Assembly (NCBI GenBank): GCA_943704525.1
Contig: CALSCQ010000330.1
Coordinates: 1 to 17,990, forward strand
Length of the DNA stretch: 17,990 nucleotides
Reading direction: 5' to 3'
DNA from: Pigoraptor vietnamica
Lineage: Eukaryota > Opisthokonta > Filasterea
The translations under genes and the position numbers were made by a program. This document shows positions 1-10,212 of the stretch, one piece after another. The notes beneath the pieces are model-generated. The model saw only the letters and a list, made by a program, of their open reading frames with translations, made no database searches and had not been told where the DNA came from. The number at the start of each line of letters is the position of its first letter. The stretch's first letter is position 1.

Positions 1-20
1 CCCCCTTCTCTCTTTCACAG

Positions 21-456
21 GCTGACACAGCGGTGACCTTCGCCGAGTTCAATGTGCTCACAAACCGCGTCGCAAACTTTCTCAAGCGCCAGGGCGTGAA
101 GCCCGACGACCTCATAGGTCAGTGTCCCTCGTAGTGGTAGTGCGAACGTGCTATTGGGACTTGAAACGTGTGTCCGAGTGTGCTATGGAGTGTTTCGACG
201 TGTGTGTACGAGAGAGCTATTGGGACTTGAAACGTGTGTGTTCGAGTGTGTCATGGAGTGTTTCAACGTGTGTATACATACGAGTGCTAGAGACTCGAAA
301 TACGTTTTTTTGACTTCGCCGTCTGTTTTTGCGTACTGTTGCGACTGTGTTTAACCCGCGTTCGAATGGTCTGTCAGGCGTGTGCTGCAATCGCTCGGTG
401 GACATGGTCGTCGCCATGACGGGCATCATCAAGTCTGGCGCCGCGTGAGTGCACAC

Positions 457-523
<67 letters not shown>

Positions 524-3500
524 TGACTCAGTGCGTGCGACTGGTGCGCGCAACTGCCACACACCCTCAGACAGGTACACATACACATTCAAACGCGCGC
601 ACACGGCACGGAACGCACACGCACATACTGAAAGGCAGCGCCTATTCCTCCACGACTCATCCCGCTTACTTCGTGTTACGTGCGCAGTTACGTCGCGCTG
701 GACCCCTCGTTCCCCATGGACCGCCTCGCGTACATTGTGGAGGACGCGAATGCCAAGATCATTCTCACCGAGCCCGCGCTTGAGCAGCTCGTGGACTCGT
801 TCGTAGGGATGCTCTCGACCAAGACGTCCCAGAGCACTGTTCACGTGACACACGACGAAGCGTTCACGACGACTGTCACGACGACGGTGGGTTTCACAAT
901 CCCATGTTGGCGCACAAGCACACCCGCCCTCCAGTCTCTTCTCACGACTGTTGAATTCCACAAAGTCTTCTGTCCTCCAGACAGTACTGCCCCTGTGGCT
1001 CCACCGCCTTTTCCAGCGAAAGTCGTACTCTGTGCTGAGCCCCACCCTTCGCGCGCGCAGGTGCTCACGGAGCGCTCTCGGCGCATCGACAAGGTGTTTG
1101 TGCAGCAGGTCACCGAGGCAGACGACAGGCACCCCGAGTACGACGGGTACGAGCGCGCCCCCGTGAACCCCGGTCACCTCTGTTACGCCATCTACACATC
1201 CGGGTCGACGGGCAAGCCGAAGGGCGTCATGCTCGAACACCGCGGCGTCGTCAACTTCCTCCTCGCCATGATCGACAAGCCCGGCCTCTCCGCCGGCGAC
1301 GTGTGCTTTGCGGTCACGACCATCTGCTTTGACATTTCGGTGCTCGAGCTCTTCCTTCCGCTCGTCGTCGGTGCCAAGGTCGTGATTGTCGGTGTCGAGA
1401 CAAAGACGGACGCCATTGCCCTCCGCCGCCTGCTCGAGTCGCAGCGGCCCAACATGTTCCAGGTATGCGTTGGCGGTTGCCTCTGGCCGCCCTATCCCGT
1501 TGCGCGCATATTTGCGAGTGTTTTGTTTCAGTGTTTGCTTGCAAACTGTGGCATGTCTTCACGTCTTTACACTTCCTTGTGCGTGCATGCATGCAAGGTC
1601 GGCTTAGTGTGTGCCACATCCCTCTTTCCCTCCCTTACGCGTTGTCAATAGACCACCGTCTATTATTTCAGCTGATCCGACATCCCTCGTGCACAGGCCA
1701 CCCCGTCGACATACCGCATGCTCATCGAAGCCGGCTGGTCGGGCGCGAGCAACATCAAGCTCCTCTGTGGCGGCGAGCCCCTTCCCATCTCGCTCGGCAA
1801 CCAGATGCGCGCGATGTGCAAGGAGCTCTGGAACATGTACGGCCCCACGGAGGCCACGGTGTGGTGCACCGTCCGCCTCATGGCCGAGGAGATCTCGTCG
1901 ATTGCGTCGATCGGCAAACCCATCCGCAACACGACGTGCTACATTCTCGACAAGGACACGAAGCAGCCCGTCGCGCTGGGCGAGCAGGGCGTGCTGTGGG
2001 TCGGCGGTGTGCAGCTCGCGCGCGGGTACCGGAACCGCGCCGAGCTGACGGCGGAGCGGTTCATCCCGGACCCGTTCAGCAAGGTCCCGAACGCGAAGAT
2101 GTACGACACTGGCGACCTTGCCAAGTACCTCGACAACGGCGAGATTCTCTGCTGCGGCCGCGCGGACTACCAGGTCAAGATCAACGGGTACCGCATCGAG
2201 CTCGGGGAGATTGAGGCGTGTCTGGACACGCACCCGGAGCTCAAGGCGAACGTCGTGATCGTGTACTCGGACCCGTCCACGCAGGAGCAGCGCCTCGTCG
2301 CGTACGTCGTCGGAAAGAAGGAGGGGTCGGCGCCCGCCATCCAGGAGCTGCAGGAGCACGTGGCGAAGCGGCTGCCCAAGTACATGGTGCCGTCGGTGTT
2401 TGTCGAGCTCGACAAGCTGCCCCTCCTTCCCAACGGAAAGGTGAGGATTGCGTGCTTCCTTTGTTGCGTGCGGGTGCGTGTCTGTGTGCATCTCGCACGT
2501 ACGCGAGCGCGTGTATGCATGCTTCCTTTGGTTTGTGTTTGTGTGTCTGTCTGTTTGTGTGCAGAGAAGGCGCGCGTGCCACGTGTCTCATTCTGTCGCC
2601 TATCGCAGGTGAACCGCGCGGGCCTTCCCACGCCGAGCGCCGCCAAGGCCGAAATCACGCAGGCGGTGATTGTGAGCCCGGAAACGGAGGTCGAGAAGAA
2701 GCTCGTGCGCATGTGCGAGGAGCTGCTCGGCGTGAGCCCCATTGGTGTCACGACGAACCTATTCACAGTGGGCGGCAACTCGCTCTTTGCGCTGCGCCTG
2801 CGCAACAAGGTCTTGGAGGTGCGTGTGCTCAAACCCACAATCCGCAGTGGCGCCGGCAGTCCGCGCGTGCGTGCTTCTGCGAGCTGTTACGTGCTTTGCG
2901 TCTGTGTGCTGTTACGTAGTACTTGACACTCGCATAAATTGGGCACGTGGCATGTCACCGTCCTTCCTCACGCGCCGTCCACTTGCCCCCGCAGACGTTC
3001 AACGTCGAGGTCCCCGTGACGTCCATTCTCCAGAGCGGCACCATTGCGCACCTCGACGAGCTCATCGAGGGGATGCTCGCGGAGCCCGGCAAGCGCCGCG
3101 CGTCGGTCGTCGCGGACAACCGCGCGCAGTTTTCGCGTCGTGTGCAGTGCATCGTGCCGATCAACCCCGAGGGCACGCGTCCCCCTCTCTACCTCGTGCA
3201 CCCTGCGGGCGGCTTCATTTTCCCGTACTTTACGCTCGCGAAGCACCTCGGCTCGTCGCAGCCCATCTACGGCATCCAGGACATTTCGCTGGACGACTCG
3301 AGCACGCGCGACGCCTTTGACAAGGTCGAGGAAATGGCCGCGGAATACGTCAAGGTGCGTTTGTTGTTGTGAGGTGGCGTGGAGCCCTAAGTGCCAGCGC
3401 GTGGCATTTGTGTGTGCGTTTGCGTGTTTGCGTTACGTTATGTTGTGTGTCTGCGTATGCGTGTGTTTGTTTTATTTTGTTTTTGTGGGGGGCTTGCTCG

Positions 3501-4562
3501 TGGCTCCAATATCTTAAGCTGGGCTCTCGCTCTCGCGTGCATGCAGGAGCTGCTCCAGCACCGGCCGGAGGGTCCTTACTACCTGGGCGGGTGGTCTCTC
3601 GGCGGCCAAGTGGCCTTCCACATGGCACAGCTGCTGAAGGAGAAGGGCAAGACGGTGGCGCTGGTCGTCCTCATCGACGCTGCGACGCAGGAGTCGTACA
3701 ACCGCATGGGCCTCATCAAGCAGAACATGACCAAAGGGTGCGTCGCGTGCCATGTGATGTGATGTTGTGTGTGTAAGTGAGTGTGTGCGTGTGCCTGTGT
3801 AGGAGTGTGTGTGCGGGTGCGTTCGTGCGCGCGTGCGTGCGTGTGCATCCATCCCAACGCCTCCACTCCTTCGACTGTTTTCGCTGCCGTGCACGCTCAC
3901 ACTTTGTTTCGCGCAGCATGCCGCTCATTCGCGCGCAAGTGCGCATGCGTGCCAAGTATTACAAGGAGCAGGTGCCCGAGTCGCGACTCCGCAAGGGCTT
4001 CTGGAACGTTATGCGGAAGGTCCTCCGCGCCGACAACGACTCGGACTTTGGCAGCGACACGGACAACCAGGCCATCAACGCGGGCGTCGTCACGGTGCGT
4101 GCGTGCGTGCGTGCGTGTGTGACGTGTGTATGTGTCTGTGCCTGAGGCAGAGGGTGAGACGCATGCTCTGTCATCTTGTGTTTCACGTGTTACGTGCTGT
4201 TGTAGGTGTCTTGGGATGATTTTTTTTCGTCGCCCTGCACTGTCCTGTGCTTACTTTGTTTCTCGTCGCTGCGCAGGATCCCAGCACCGGCAAGATGGTT
4301 GGCACGCTCGACACGCACATGAAGGCCGCAGCGGACTATCGCCCCGTGCACTACGACGGCCCTGTGCTCGTCATTCGCGCGCACGACCCCACGGTGGTGA
4401 CGGACGTGTGCCCGGTCATTCGCTGGCTGCGCTTCTGCCCCAAGGGAATTCTGCGGAACGTCGAGGCGAACCACTACAACATTATTGCCGAGCCGCGCGT
4501 TAAGGTGAATCTTTTTGACATACGCGCGTACGCATGGACGCACATCCACGCAAACACACGGG

Positions 4563-4613
<51 letters not shown>

Positions 4614-4647
4614 GCACACACGTACACGCACACAACACGCGCACGCG

Positions 4648-4678
<31 letters not shown>

Positions 4679-5991
4679 ACACGCACACACGCGCGCGCGC
4701 GCGCGAAAATGAACTCTGCCTGCACCCGCTTTCCTTCCATTCTCTAACCTGCGGCCCGGTCGCGTGTGCAGCGTGTGGCCGAGTGCATCCTCGAGGGCAT
4801 GGACATCGCCGAATACGCCGGCAGTGGCGTTCCCCGCGAGACGAAGCACCAGTCGACGACGACTGTCCTCGCATTCAGCGAGATTGACGAATACTCGCGC
4901 GTCGGCCACGTAATCAAGCGGTCCGAGGGCGTGCTCGTCCGCTTCCGGTGCGTGGGCGTCGCGAGTTTCTGTGTCGAGTGTGCTTCGTTCTGCGCCTCGT
5001 ACTGACTGCCTTGCTTCTTCTCTGTGCACTGAATTGCTCCTTCTCTGCGTGTCGTACTGACTGTCCTGTTCCTTCTTTCCTCTCATAACCAAAATACGCA
5101 CGCGAACTCGCGACTCGACCCAACCCGAACACGCAGTTCGGCGCTTCAGTTCCTGCGCACGAACCCGACCGCAGAGGGTATTGCGACCTTCGGCCCCTGC
5201 AAGTTGAAGTCGGGCGATGCGACTCTCCTCACCTTCTCGGCGACGGACCTTCAGTCCACGTCGCGCCGCTCGACGGACGTGGGCGTCAAGCACGAGCTCG
5301 TCCAGCCCGTGACCATTGCGCGGGGGACGAAGCTCGAGTACGAGATGACTGTGCAGGTGCTTAAGCAGCTCGAGCGTCTGGACATGGCCATGGAGGTGTA
5401 CCGCGAGGGCGTTGGCGCGCCGTCCTACGTCAACCAGAGCAAGTTTGGCGTCCACACGTGGGTACTTCTGCCGCTGCTGTCTTTTATTTGGCGTGCATGT
5501 CGCTCTCTCACTCGTGCGTGGACACCCGTTGCATGCGTGTCTCGGGCACTGTATGGACGTGCATCCGCCGATGTTCGTAGCAACCGACCGTACACTCTCA
5601 CCCTTACTTGGCCCCCTTGCATGCGTCACTCGGGCGCTGTTGTGTTGTATGGACGTGCTTGTTTGCCGAACGGAGAATGGGCGGTTGTGTGACACACACT
5701 CTGCCGTGCAGGCCCCGTCCCGATCCGTACGTGATTGCGTTTGACCTTCCCCTCTTCACAAGCACGCGCTATTACGGCAACTTTGTCGTGCGCGTTACCT
5801 TCTTCGACCACGCCCACAACGTCCTCTTCAAGATGAAGCACCACGTGGAGATACCGCGCGGTACGAACACGTCGTCGGCGATGCTCGGCTCGCTCAGCCG
5901 CAGCACCAGTAGCAAGGAACTTGCCCCGAAGTCGCCCGAGCCCAAGTCGCCGCCGGCCGATCTCAAGGTGCCAGAAATGGCCCTCGCGTGA
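21..5991 (+). CDS. NRPS-like synthetase, A-T-TE plus C-terminal beta-sandwich, 13 exons, 5' partial
   Basis: Exons read as 21-117, 378-444, 688-802 (or 886), 1061-1462, 1697-2440, 2609-2818, 2995-3354, 3547-3737, 3917-4094, 4277-4504, 4772-4947, 5137-5457, 5712-5991. All junctions are GT-AG with matching phase, giving about 1,122 residues in the window. Adenylation motifs are complete: YTSGSTGKPKGV, FDISVLELF, MYGPTEATVW, YDTGDLAKY, GRADYQVKINGYRIE and NGKVNR. The carrier domain has GGNS with its phosphopantetheine Ser. The thioesterase has GWSLGG (Ser about residue 682), LID (Asp 27 residues later) and NHYNII (His), a full alpha/beta-hydrolase triad. The last 150 or so residues (exons 12-13) look like a beta-sandwich resembling the Wzt C-terminal domain; this is tentative. 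By family logic the A domain adenylates a substrate, the carrier holds it as a thioester, and the TE releases it. There is no condensation domain in view. The pocket code reads DILTLGMVWK, close to glycine codes. The N-terminus is missing. Confidence 0.9.
150..272 (+). repeat. Imperfect direct repeat inside intron 1 of the synthetase gene
   Basis: Two copies of a roughly 57-base segment begin at 150 and 216 (66-base period). Both start GCTATTGGGACTTGAAACGT and end in TGGAGTGTTTC(G/A)ACGTGTGT. A shorter, weaker third echo starts near 281. The intron (118-377) is otherwise TG-rich. No function is evident; it looks like a local tandem duplication of intron sequence. Confidence 0.8.
459..520 (+). 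repeat. (CA)n microsatellite in intron 2
   Basis: A nearly pure run of about 31 CA units lies just downstream of the GTGAGT donor at 445 in intron 445-687. It produces long fake Thr-His or Cys-Val reading frames on both strands, which are not genes. Confidence 0.97.
4565..4705 (+). repeat. Compound (CA)n/(CGCA)n/(CG)n tract in intron 10
   Basis: Intron 4505-4771 contains about 21 CA units, then mixed CGCACA/CGCACG steps, then about nine CG units ending at 4705. The whole 140-base stretch alternates purine and pyrimidine almost without interruption, the sequence type that favours left-handed Z-DNA. The reading frames across it are low-complexity artefacts. Confidence 0.95.
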
Positions 5992-6375
5992 AAGCGGGCG
6001 TAGTCGCTGTGGCCGACTGATCGCGTGTGTGCGGGGATCGTGATCGAGTGTGTGTCTGCGGGGTTCCCTTTCGCGACTCGAATGTGGTCGCCTGTCTGTC
6101 GGTGTAATCGCATCCCAATCCAACGCCTTGCGCGGGCTGCTTGAAGTCAGCTTGCGCTGTGCGGCTGTTCGTCTGTTGTCTTTATCGTCGTCGTGCGTGG
6201 TGCGCTCGTGCGTCATTCGCGCTGGCGTGGCGTGCGCTCATTAAACGCCTGCGTTGCGTCCGTCACTCTGCGTCACGGGGGGCTAAGATGCTCTGCATGA
6301 AGCGCTCACATCGCAAGCTGGAGAGGACTGATATTATGCCGACCGTTACTCGATTTTTTTTTACTGTCACGCAAT
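5992..6375. other. Tail-to-tail spacer between genes 1 and 2
   Basis: This stretch lies between the TGA of the synthetase (5989-5991) and the stop of the minus-strand receptor-like gene. It contains ATTAAA at 6240-6245, a possible plus-strand polyadenylation signal about 250 bases after the stop, and a T9 run at 6354-6362. No coding sequence with convincing composition is seen on either strand. Confidence 0.5.
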
Positions 6376-9300
6376 TCAGAGCACATGCGCGCTGTTCATC
6401 AGAGGCGTGTGCTCCATCGCAATCTCCGTCTTCTCGCCCCTCCTCGCGAGAACGTTCCTTACGCCACGGGCGCGCAGACGGGCCAAACACCCGCTCGATT
6501 CGGCCGTTCCCGTGTCGCTCTCGTGCATCTTTTTCTGAATCCTCTCCTCACGCCACACCAGCACAAAGTGGATCACGGCGAGGAGCAACCCGAACCCGAA
6601 AATGACGCCGCTGACGTACGCCACGACGCTCGCGATGAGATCCGTCAAAGTAATGGCCTCCACTTTCTTGACGGGCAGCACCCATGTGGGCACGTTGATG
6701 GCCACGCGCACCGTCACGGGGTCCGCGGCCGTTGCGTTCTGTGGAGCGTACTCGCGCAAGAGGTCCGTCGGCATGATCTCACTGCCGCGTCCCTCCACGG
6801 CGCCGTCGGGTCCGACGAGGATCGACCGCACTATGAGTACGCTGCGCTCGAGCGTCCACCCGTGCGCGTGCCCGTTGCGCGAATCTCCCGTTTGTGGTAC
6901 GGGGCGGGAGAAGAGAGTCCACGACGGTTCGCCCAGCTTCCACGTTGCGACTTGCACGACCGTGCGGACACTCTGCGCCCACATGGGCCCGCTTACGCCG
7001 CGGAGTACGAGCTCGACGAAGGCGGCCTTCGTCGAGATCAGATTGACGTTCGCCTGGAACGCAAAGTGTACGCACGTCGAGTTGGACGCCGCGCTTTCGA
7101 GGCACGCGTCAACGATGCCCATGGCCAACGTCGGATGCACGCGGCGGAACGACTCTCGGGTCCTCAGCACTTCGCACGTGTAAGGGAGTGTCAAGTCGGG
7201 GGCCGTGGCGGAGAGCGCGAACGTGTCCGTGTAGCGCACGTTCGCCGTGACGTTTGCGCATGTCTCCGCGGGCGTGCCGAGGAAGATCGTCTCGAAGCTC
7301 GCGAGGGTGCTCGTACTTGCGGGGCTGCCGTCGTTGTAGTCCACGGGCGGCGCCAAGTCGCGGTTTTCCACGTAACGATAGGCGTGAAACGAATGCAACA
7401 AATACGCCACGGCGACGGCCGCACCGTACACGGCCGCGACGGTGAACGCGACGCGCAGCCTCCACTCCTTGGGCTTGGGCGTGGATCCCAGTGACTCGAC
7501 CGTGACGTCTCTATCCGCCACGCGGAACAAGTGGTCGAAGAATCTGAAAAACGCGCAAGCGCCGTCGTTCAACATGACGAGCGCGACGAGCAGCGTCCCC
7601 CCGACGACGAACACGATCGTGTAGAACAAGGGGAGGTGGATCGCCTCGTACGAAAAGGGGTCGACGACGCCCGGTACGACCACTCCGTCGATGTGCGGCC
7701 TCGTCCCCAACGACACGCTCGGCCAGCAAGCCGCTGGGATGTCGGAAAACCCCTCAAAGCCGCACATGGTAATCAACGGTACGATCGCACCAGAGGCGCC
7801 GTTGTCTCCGTCGTGCGAGATCGCAACCGGCGGCTTCGTTCCAGCACGTGCCGAGACCTGGGACTTGCGTTGGGGGAACAGCAGGCACGAAGATGCGCCG
7901 GGATTCCGCGCATACGTGCCCCGCGGGCAGGGCACGCACTCTGCGGGGGAGATTGCGCCGGCGTGCGCGAGATAGCTACCCGGGGGGCACTGCGTGCACG
8001 ATCCCTCGCGACCGCAACGCGACTTGTAGGTCCCGGGTCGGCACTGGCGGCAGGCCAGCGGTGCGTCGGGTGTGGATGCGCGTGCGTTGAAGTGGCCCAG
8101 CGGACACACGTCGTCTCCCGTGCACGTTGCATGAAGCGTCGTCGCGGTGGTGGTATCGGAGGCGCTGTCGCCGCCCGCGGACGTCGTGACGAGTCGCACG
8201 GTGTACTGCGTCTCTGGTTGCGCGGAGATGCTTGCGGAGAGTCGTTGCTGCCCGCGCACGCGCCCCGTGTCGTATACGTTCGGTGCATCGTCTGGGGCGA
8301 CTGCGACCTGCGCGACCGTCGTGGTGCCGTCCTTGGCGGTTAGGTGCACGGCGTGCGAGGAGACCGGGCCCGTGAGGCTGTCGTCATGGATGAACGTGAC
8401 GACCACGATGTGGCCTGTGACGTTCGCGGAGACGATTGACGCGGCGGCTGGCGCCTTGACCGGGACGCAGTGCGGCCCTAGGGTACCGATCACGTGGACG
8501 TCGTCAAAGTAGCCCGCCCCCATGTCGCACAAGCAAGCGGCGCGCCGAGGCGCCCATGCGCCCGCGCGTGTTGCTGTGCTCTGGGCACGGGATGCAGTCG
8601 GTCTGTCCCGCGGCGTTCTGGTACGTGTTGGGCGGGCAGGGCGTGCTGACGCTGCCGACGCACTTGTACCCCGGCGCACAGTCCTCGCAGTCGCTGTAGG
8701 GGTCCTTGGGCCTTGTTTCGCTCATGCCCTGCATGCACACGCATGCATACGCGTCGATGGCGCCAGGTGCGGTCGTCCGTCCATTAGCGCACGTGCCGCT
8801 GCACGTCGATTGCTTGTTAAAGCCCGGTTGATAGGTCCCCGGCTCGCACGAGCGGCAGCCATCCCCGTCGCGCCTGCTGCCGAACGGGCACATGCAGTCG
8901 TCCTTCGTCGTCGACGCCGTTTTGAAGTGGAACTGACCCTCGTCGCACGCCGTGCACGACGCCTGCCCTGGCTTGTCCGAAAATGTCCCCGGCGTGCACG
9001 GCACGCACACCTGCACCTGCTGTTCTTTCGCGCCCGTGTCGACTGCCTGGTAGCCCGGGGCGCACCGGCACGAGAGAAGGTCGGGAGCGGCCACCGTATT
9101 CGCGGGACACGGCATGCACGCGTACGTCTCGTTGTCGAACCTGTGTTTGTAGTGCGGCGTGGTGGGCGTCGAGTCGCATTCGAGGCATCGAGTGCGCGTC
9201 CAGTCCACGTAGCTTGTGGCGCCCGTGCACGAGATGCATGCGGACTTCCCTTCGTCCGGCTGGTACTCGCCGTCCTTACAGGGTGAGCAGGAGTAACCGA

Positions 9301-9523
9301 GGCCGTACGTCCCCCGCGGGCACGGCGAACAATTCGAGAGGTAGCCGGGCCTGATGCACACATCTGGCCCGTCTCGACCGCCGCCGTCACGCCCCGCGAA
9401 TGCTCGTTGCCAGGCACTGGACAGTACTGCGATTGAAAGCAGCAGGGCTCGCGTGATCGCGGTAAGGGTCACAGTCCGTACCGGCCGGCGTGTCATGCCG
9501 CGGTACGCCACACGGCCGTTCAT
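6376..9523 (-). CDS. Cys-rich receptor-like membrane protein (GCC2/GCC3-type repeats, FN3-like, 3 TM), one frameshift
   Basis: The first reading frame starts at 9523 (MNGRVAYRGM) or nine codons later (MTRRPV). It begins with a signal peptide whose hydrophobic core spans about residues 20-38. It continues through many CxPGxY/F-type Cys repeats (CTPGTFSDKPGQASCTAC, CPPNTYQNAAGQTDCIPC), the GCC2/GCC3 or ephrin-receptor-like pattern. Near 8540-8570 the pattern jumps by +1 into the second frame (ACLCDMGAGYF). That frame carries an FN3-like segment (about 8110-8460), three more Cys repeats (about 7880-8090) and helices near 7570-7630, 7390-7455 and 6550-6645. A roughly 230-residue loop with N-glycosylation sequons (NVT, NST, NAT) lies between the last two helices. 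The tail is about 50 residues and lacks a kinase. Total is about 1,050 residues with no introns. The role is probably cell-surface sensing or adhesion, which is inference. The shift may be a sequencing error or real inactivation. Confidence 0.8.
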
Positions 9524-9736
9524 GGTCGAGATATCGGCAGCCGAGTGCTCCCAACTCAGTGAGGCCTTGTGTTCTTCCTTTAGCTCAGTTCTTGTTACTC
9601 GATGCCGCGTTGCCGAGAGGGTGTAGAATGACCCTGCGTCCGACGCGCACGTAATCGTTAATGCAGTTCACTGTCTGTGTCGTCGAGACCCACGGCTTAT
9701 ATCGTGGATGACCGGCAGCAAAAAGGCATGATAATG

Positions 9737-10013
9737 GTTATCAGGCACTGCGCCGATGAATGAATTTGTATCGAAATGTTACCCGGGCGTTAGTCGCGGT
9801 CCGTCATGATAATTGGTCGCCGGGATAACACACCTACAAAACCCCGCCCAGGAAAACCCACGTTATCAGCCCGGCGCTGGGACTCCGATGCGCGCCTCGC
9901 GCCCCTCACTCCAGTCACAACGAAACTAATGTTTGGGGACTGGCAGTGACATTACCCAGGTTACCCCGCAGCCCGGCAAAGACAGTTATCACTTTCCCCG
10001 GCAAGCAGATAAC
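9737..10013. promoter_or_regulatory. Cluster of five GTTATC/GATAAC motifs
   Basis: The spacer 9524-10212 holds no convincing gene. It contains GTTATC at 9737-9742, 9862-9867 and 9985-9990, and the reverse complement GATAAC at 9824-9829 and 10008-10013. About 0.14 would be expected by chance over this length on two strands. GGTTACC at 9959-9965 and inverted CCAAT (ATTGG) near 9811 and 10120 add to a promoter-like picture. The core matches GATA-type or Myb-type binding sites in general form, but which factor binds is unknown. It lies upstream of both the minus-strand receptor-like gene and the plus-strand decayed gene. Confidence 0.45.
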
Positions 10014-10180
10014 CGCCGACACGCCTCTCCGTACTCATCACCGTCTCATGAGGCTTAGCGAAACTGCGATCGTCTGTTCAGACTGACTCGGCAGTGACGG
10101 CTCAGTCCGCGAAGGGCAGCCCGGCCTATTGGCCGTAAGATCTCCCTCGGACCACACGGTGGCTGCAGTCAGCCAGTGAC
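9944..10180 (+). promoter_or_regulatory. Three CAGTGAC heptamers
   Basis: CAGTGAC occurs at 9944-9950, 10092-10098 and 10174-10180, mixed with several CAGTCA variants (for example near 10167 and 10203). The spacing is irregular, so this is not a simple tandem repeat. It could be a transcription-factor site family or decayed repeat sequence. Confidence 0.25.
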
Positions 10181-10212
10181 TATTGTAGTAAGCGGGCAAT
10201 TCAGTCAGGGAC

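Noticed and set aside
374-1240. 288-residue minus-strand open frame across the first (CA)n tract
   Set aside because: It is the shadow of adenylation-domain exons plus a Cys-Val microsatellite run; the plus strand has all the conserved motifs.
4190-5695. 501-residue minus-strand open frame, the longest opposite gene 1
   Set aside because: It crosses introns and a microsatellite and mirrors GC-rich exon codons; no domain resemblance, while the plus strand carries the thioesterase and C-terminal region.
21-5991. Assigning gene 1 as a fungal-type quinone or furanone synthetase
   Set aside because: Those enzymes lack the pocket Asp typical of amino-acid-activating A domains; here FDIS and the rest of the code point to an amino acid.
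6385-7494. 369-residue plus-strand open frame opposite the receptor-like gene
   Set aside because: Arg/His/Glu-rich antisense shadow of high-GC coding sequence; the minus frame has helices, sequons and Cys repeats.
9579-9620. TTTAGCTCAGTT resembling a tRNA D-arm entry
   Set aside because: No GG in the loop, no acceptor-stem pairing and no T-arm at the right distance.
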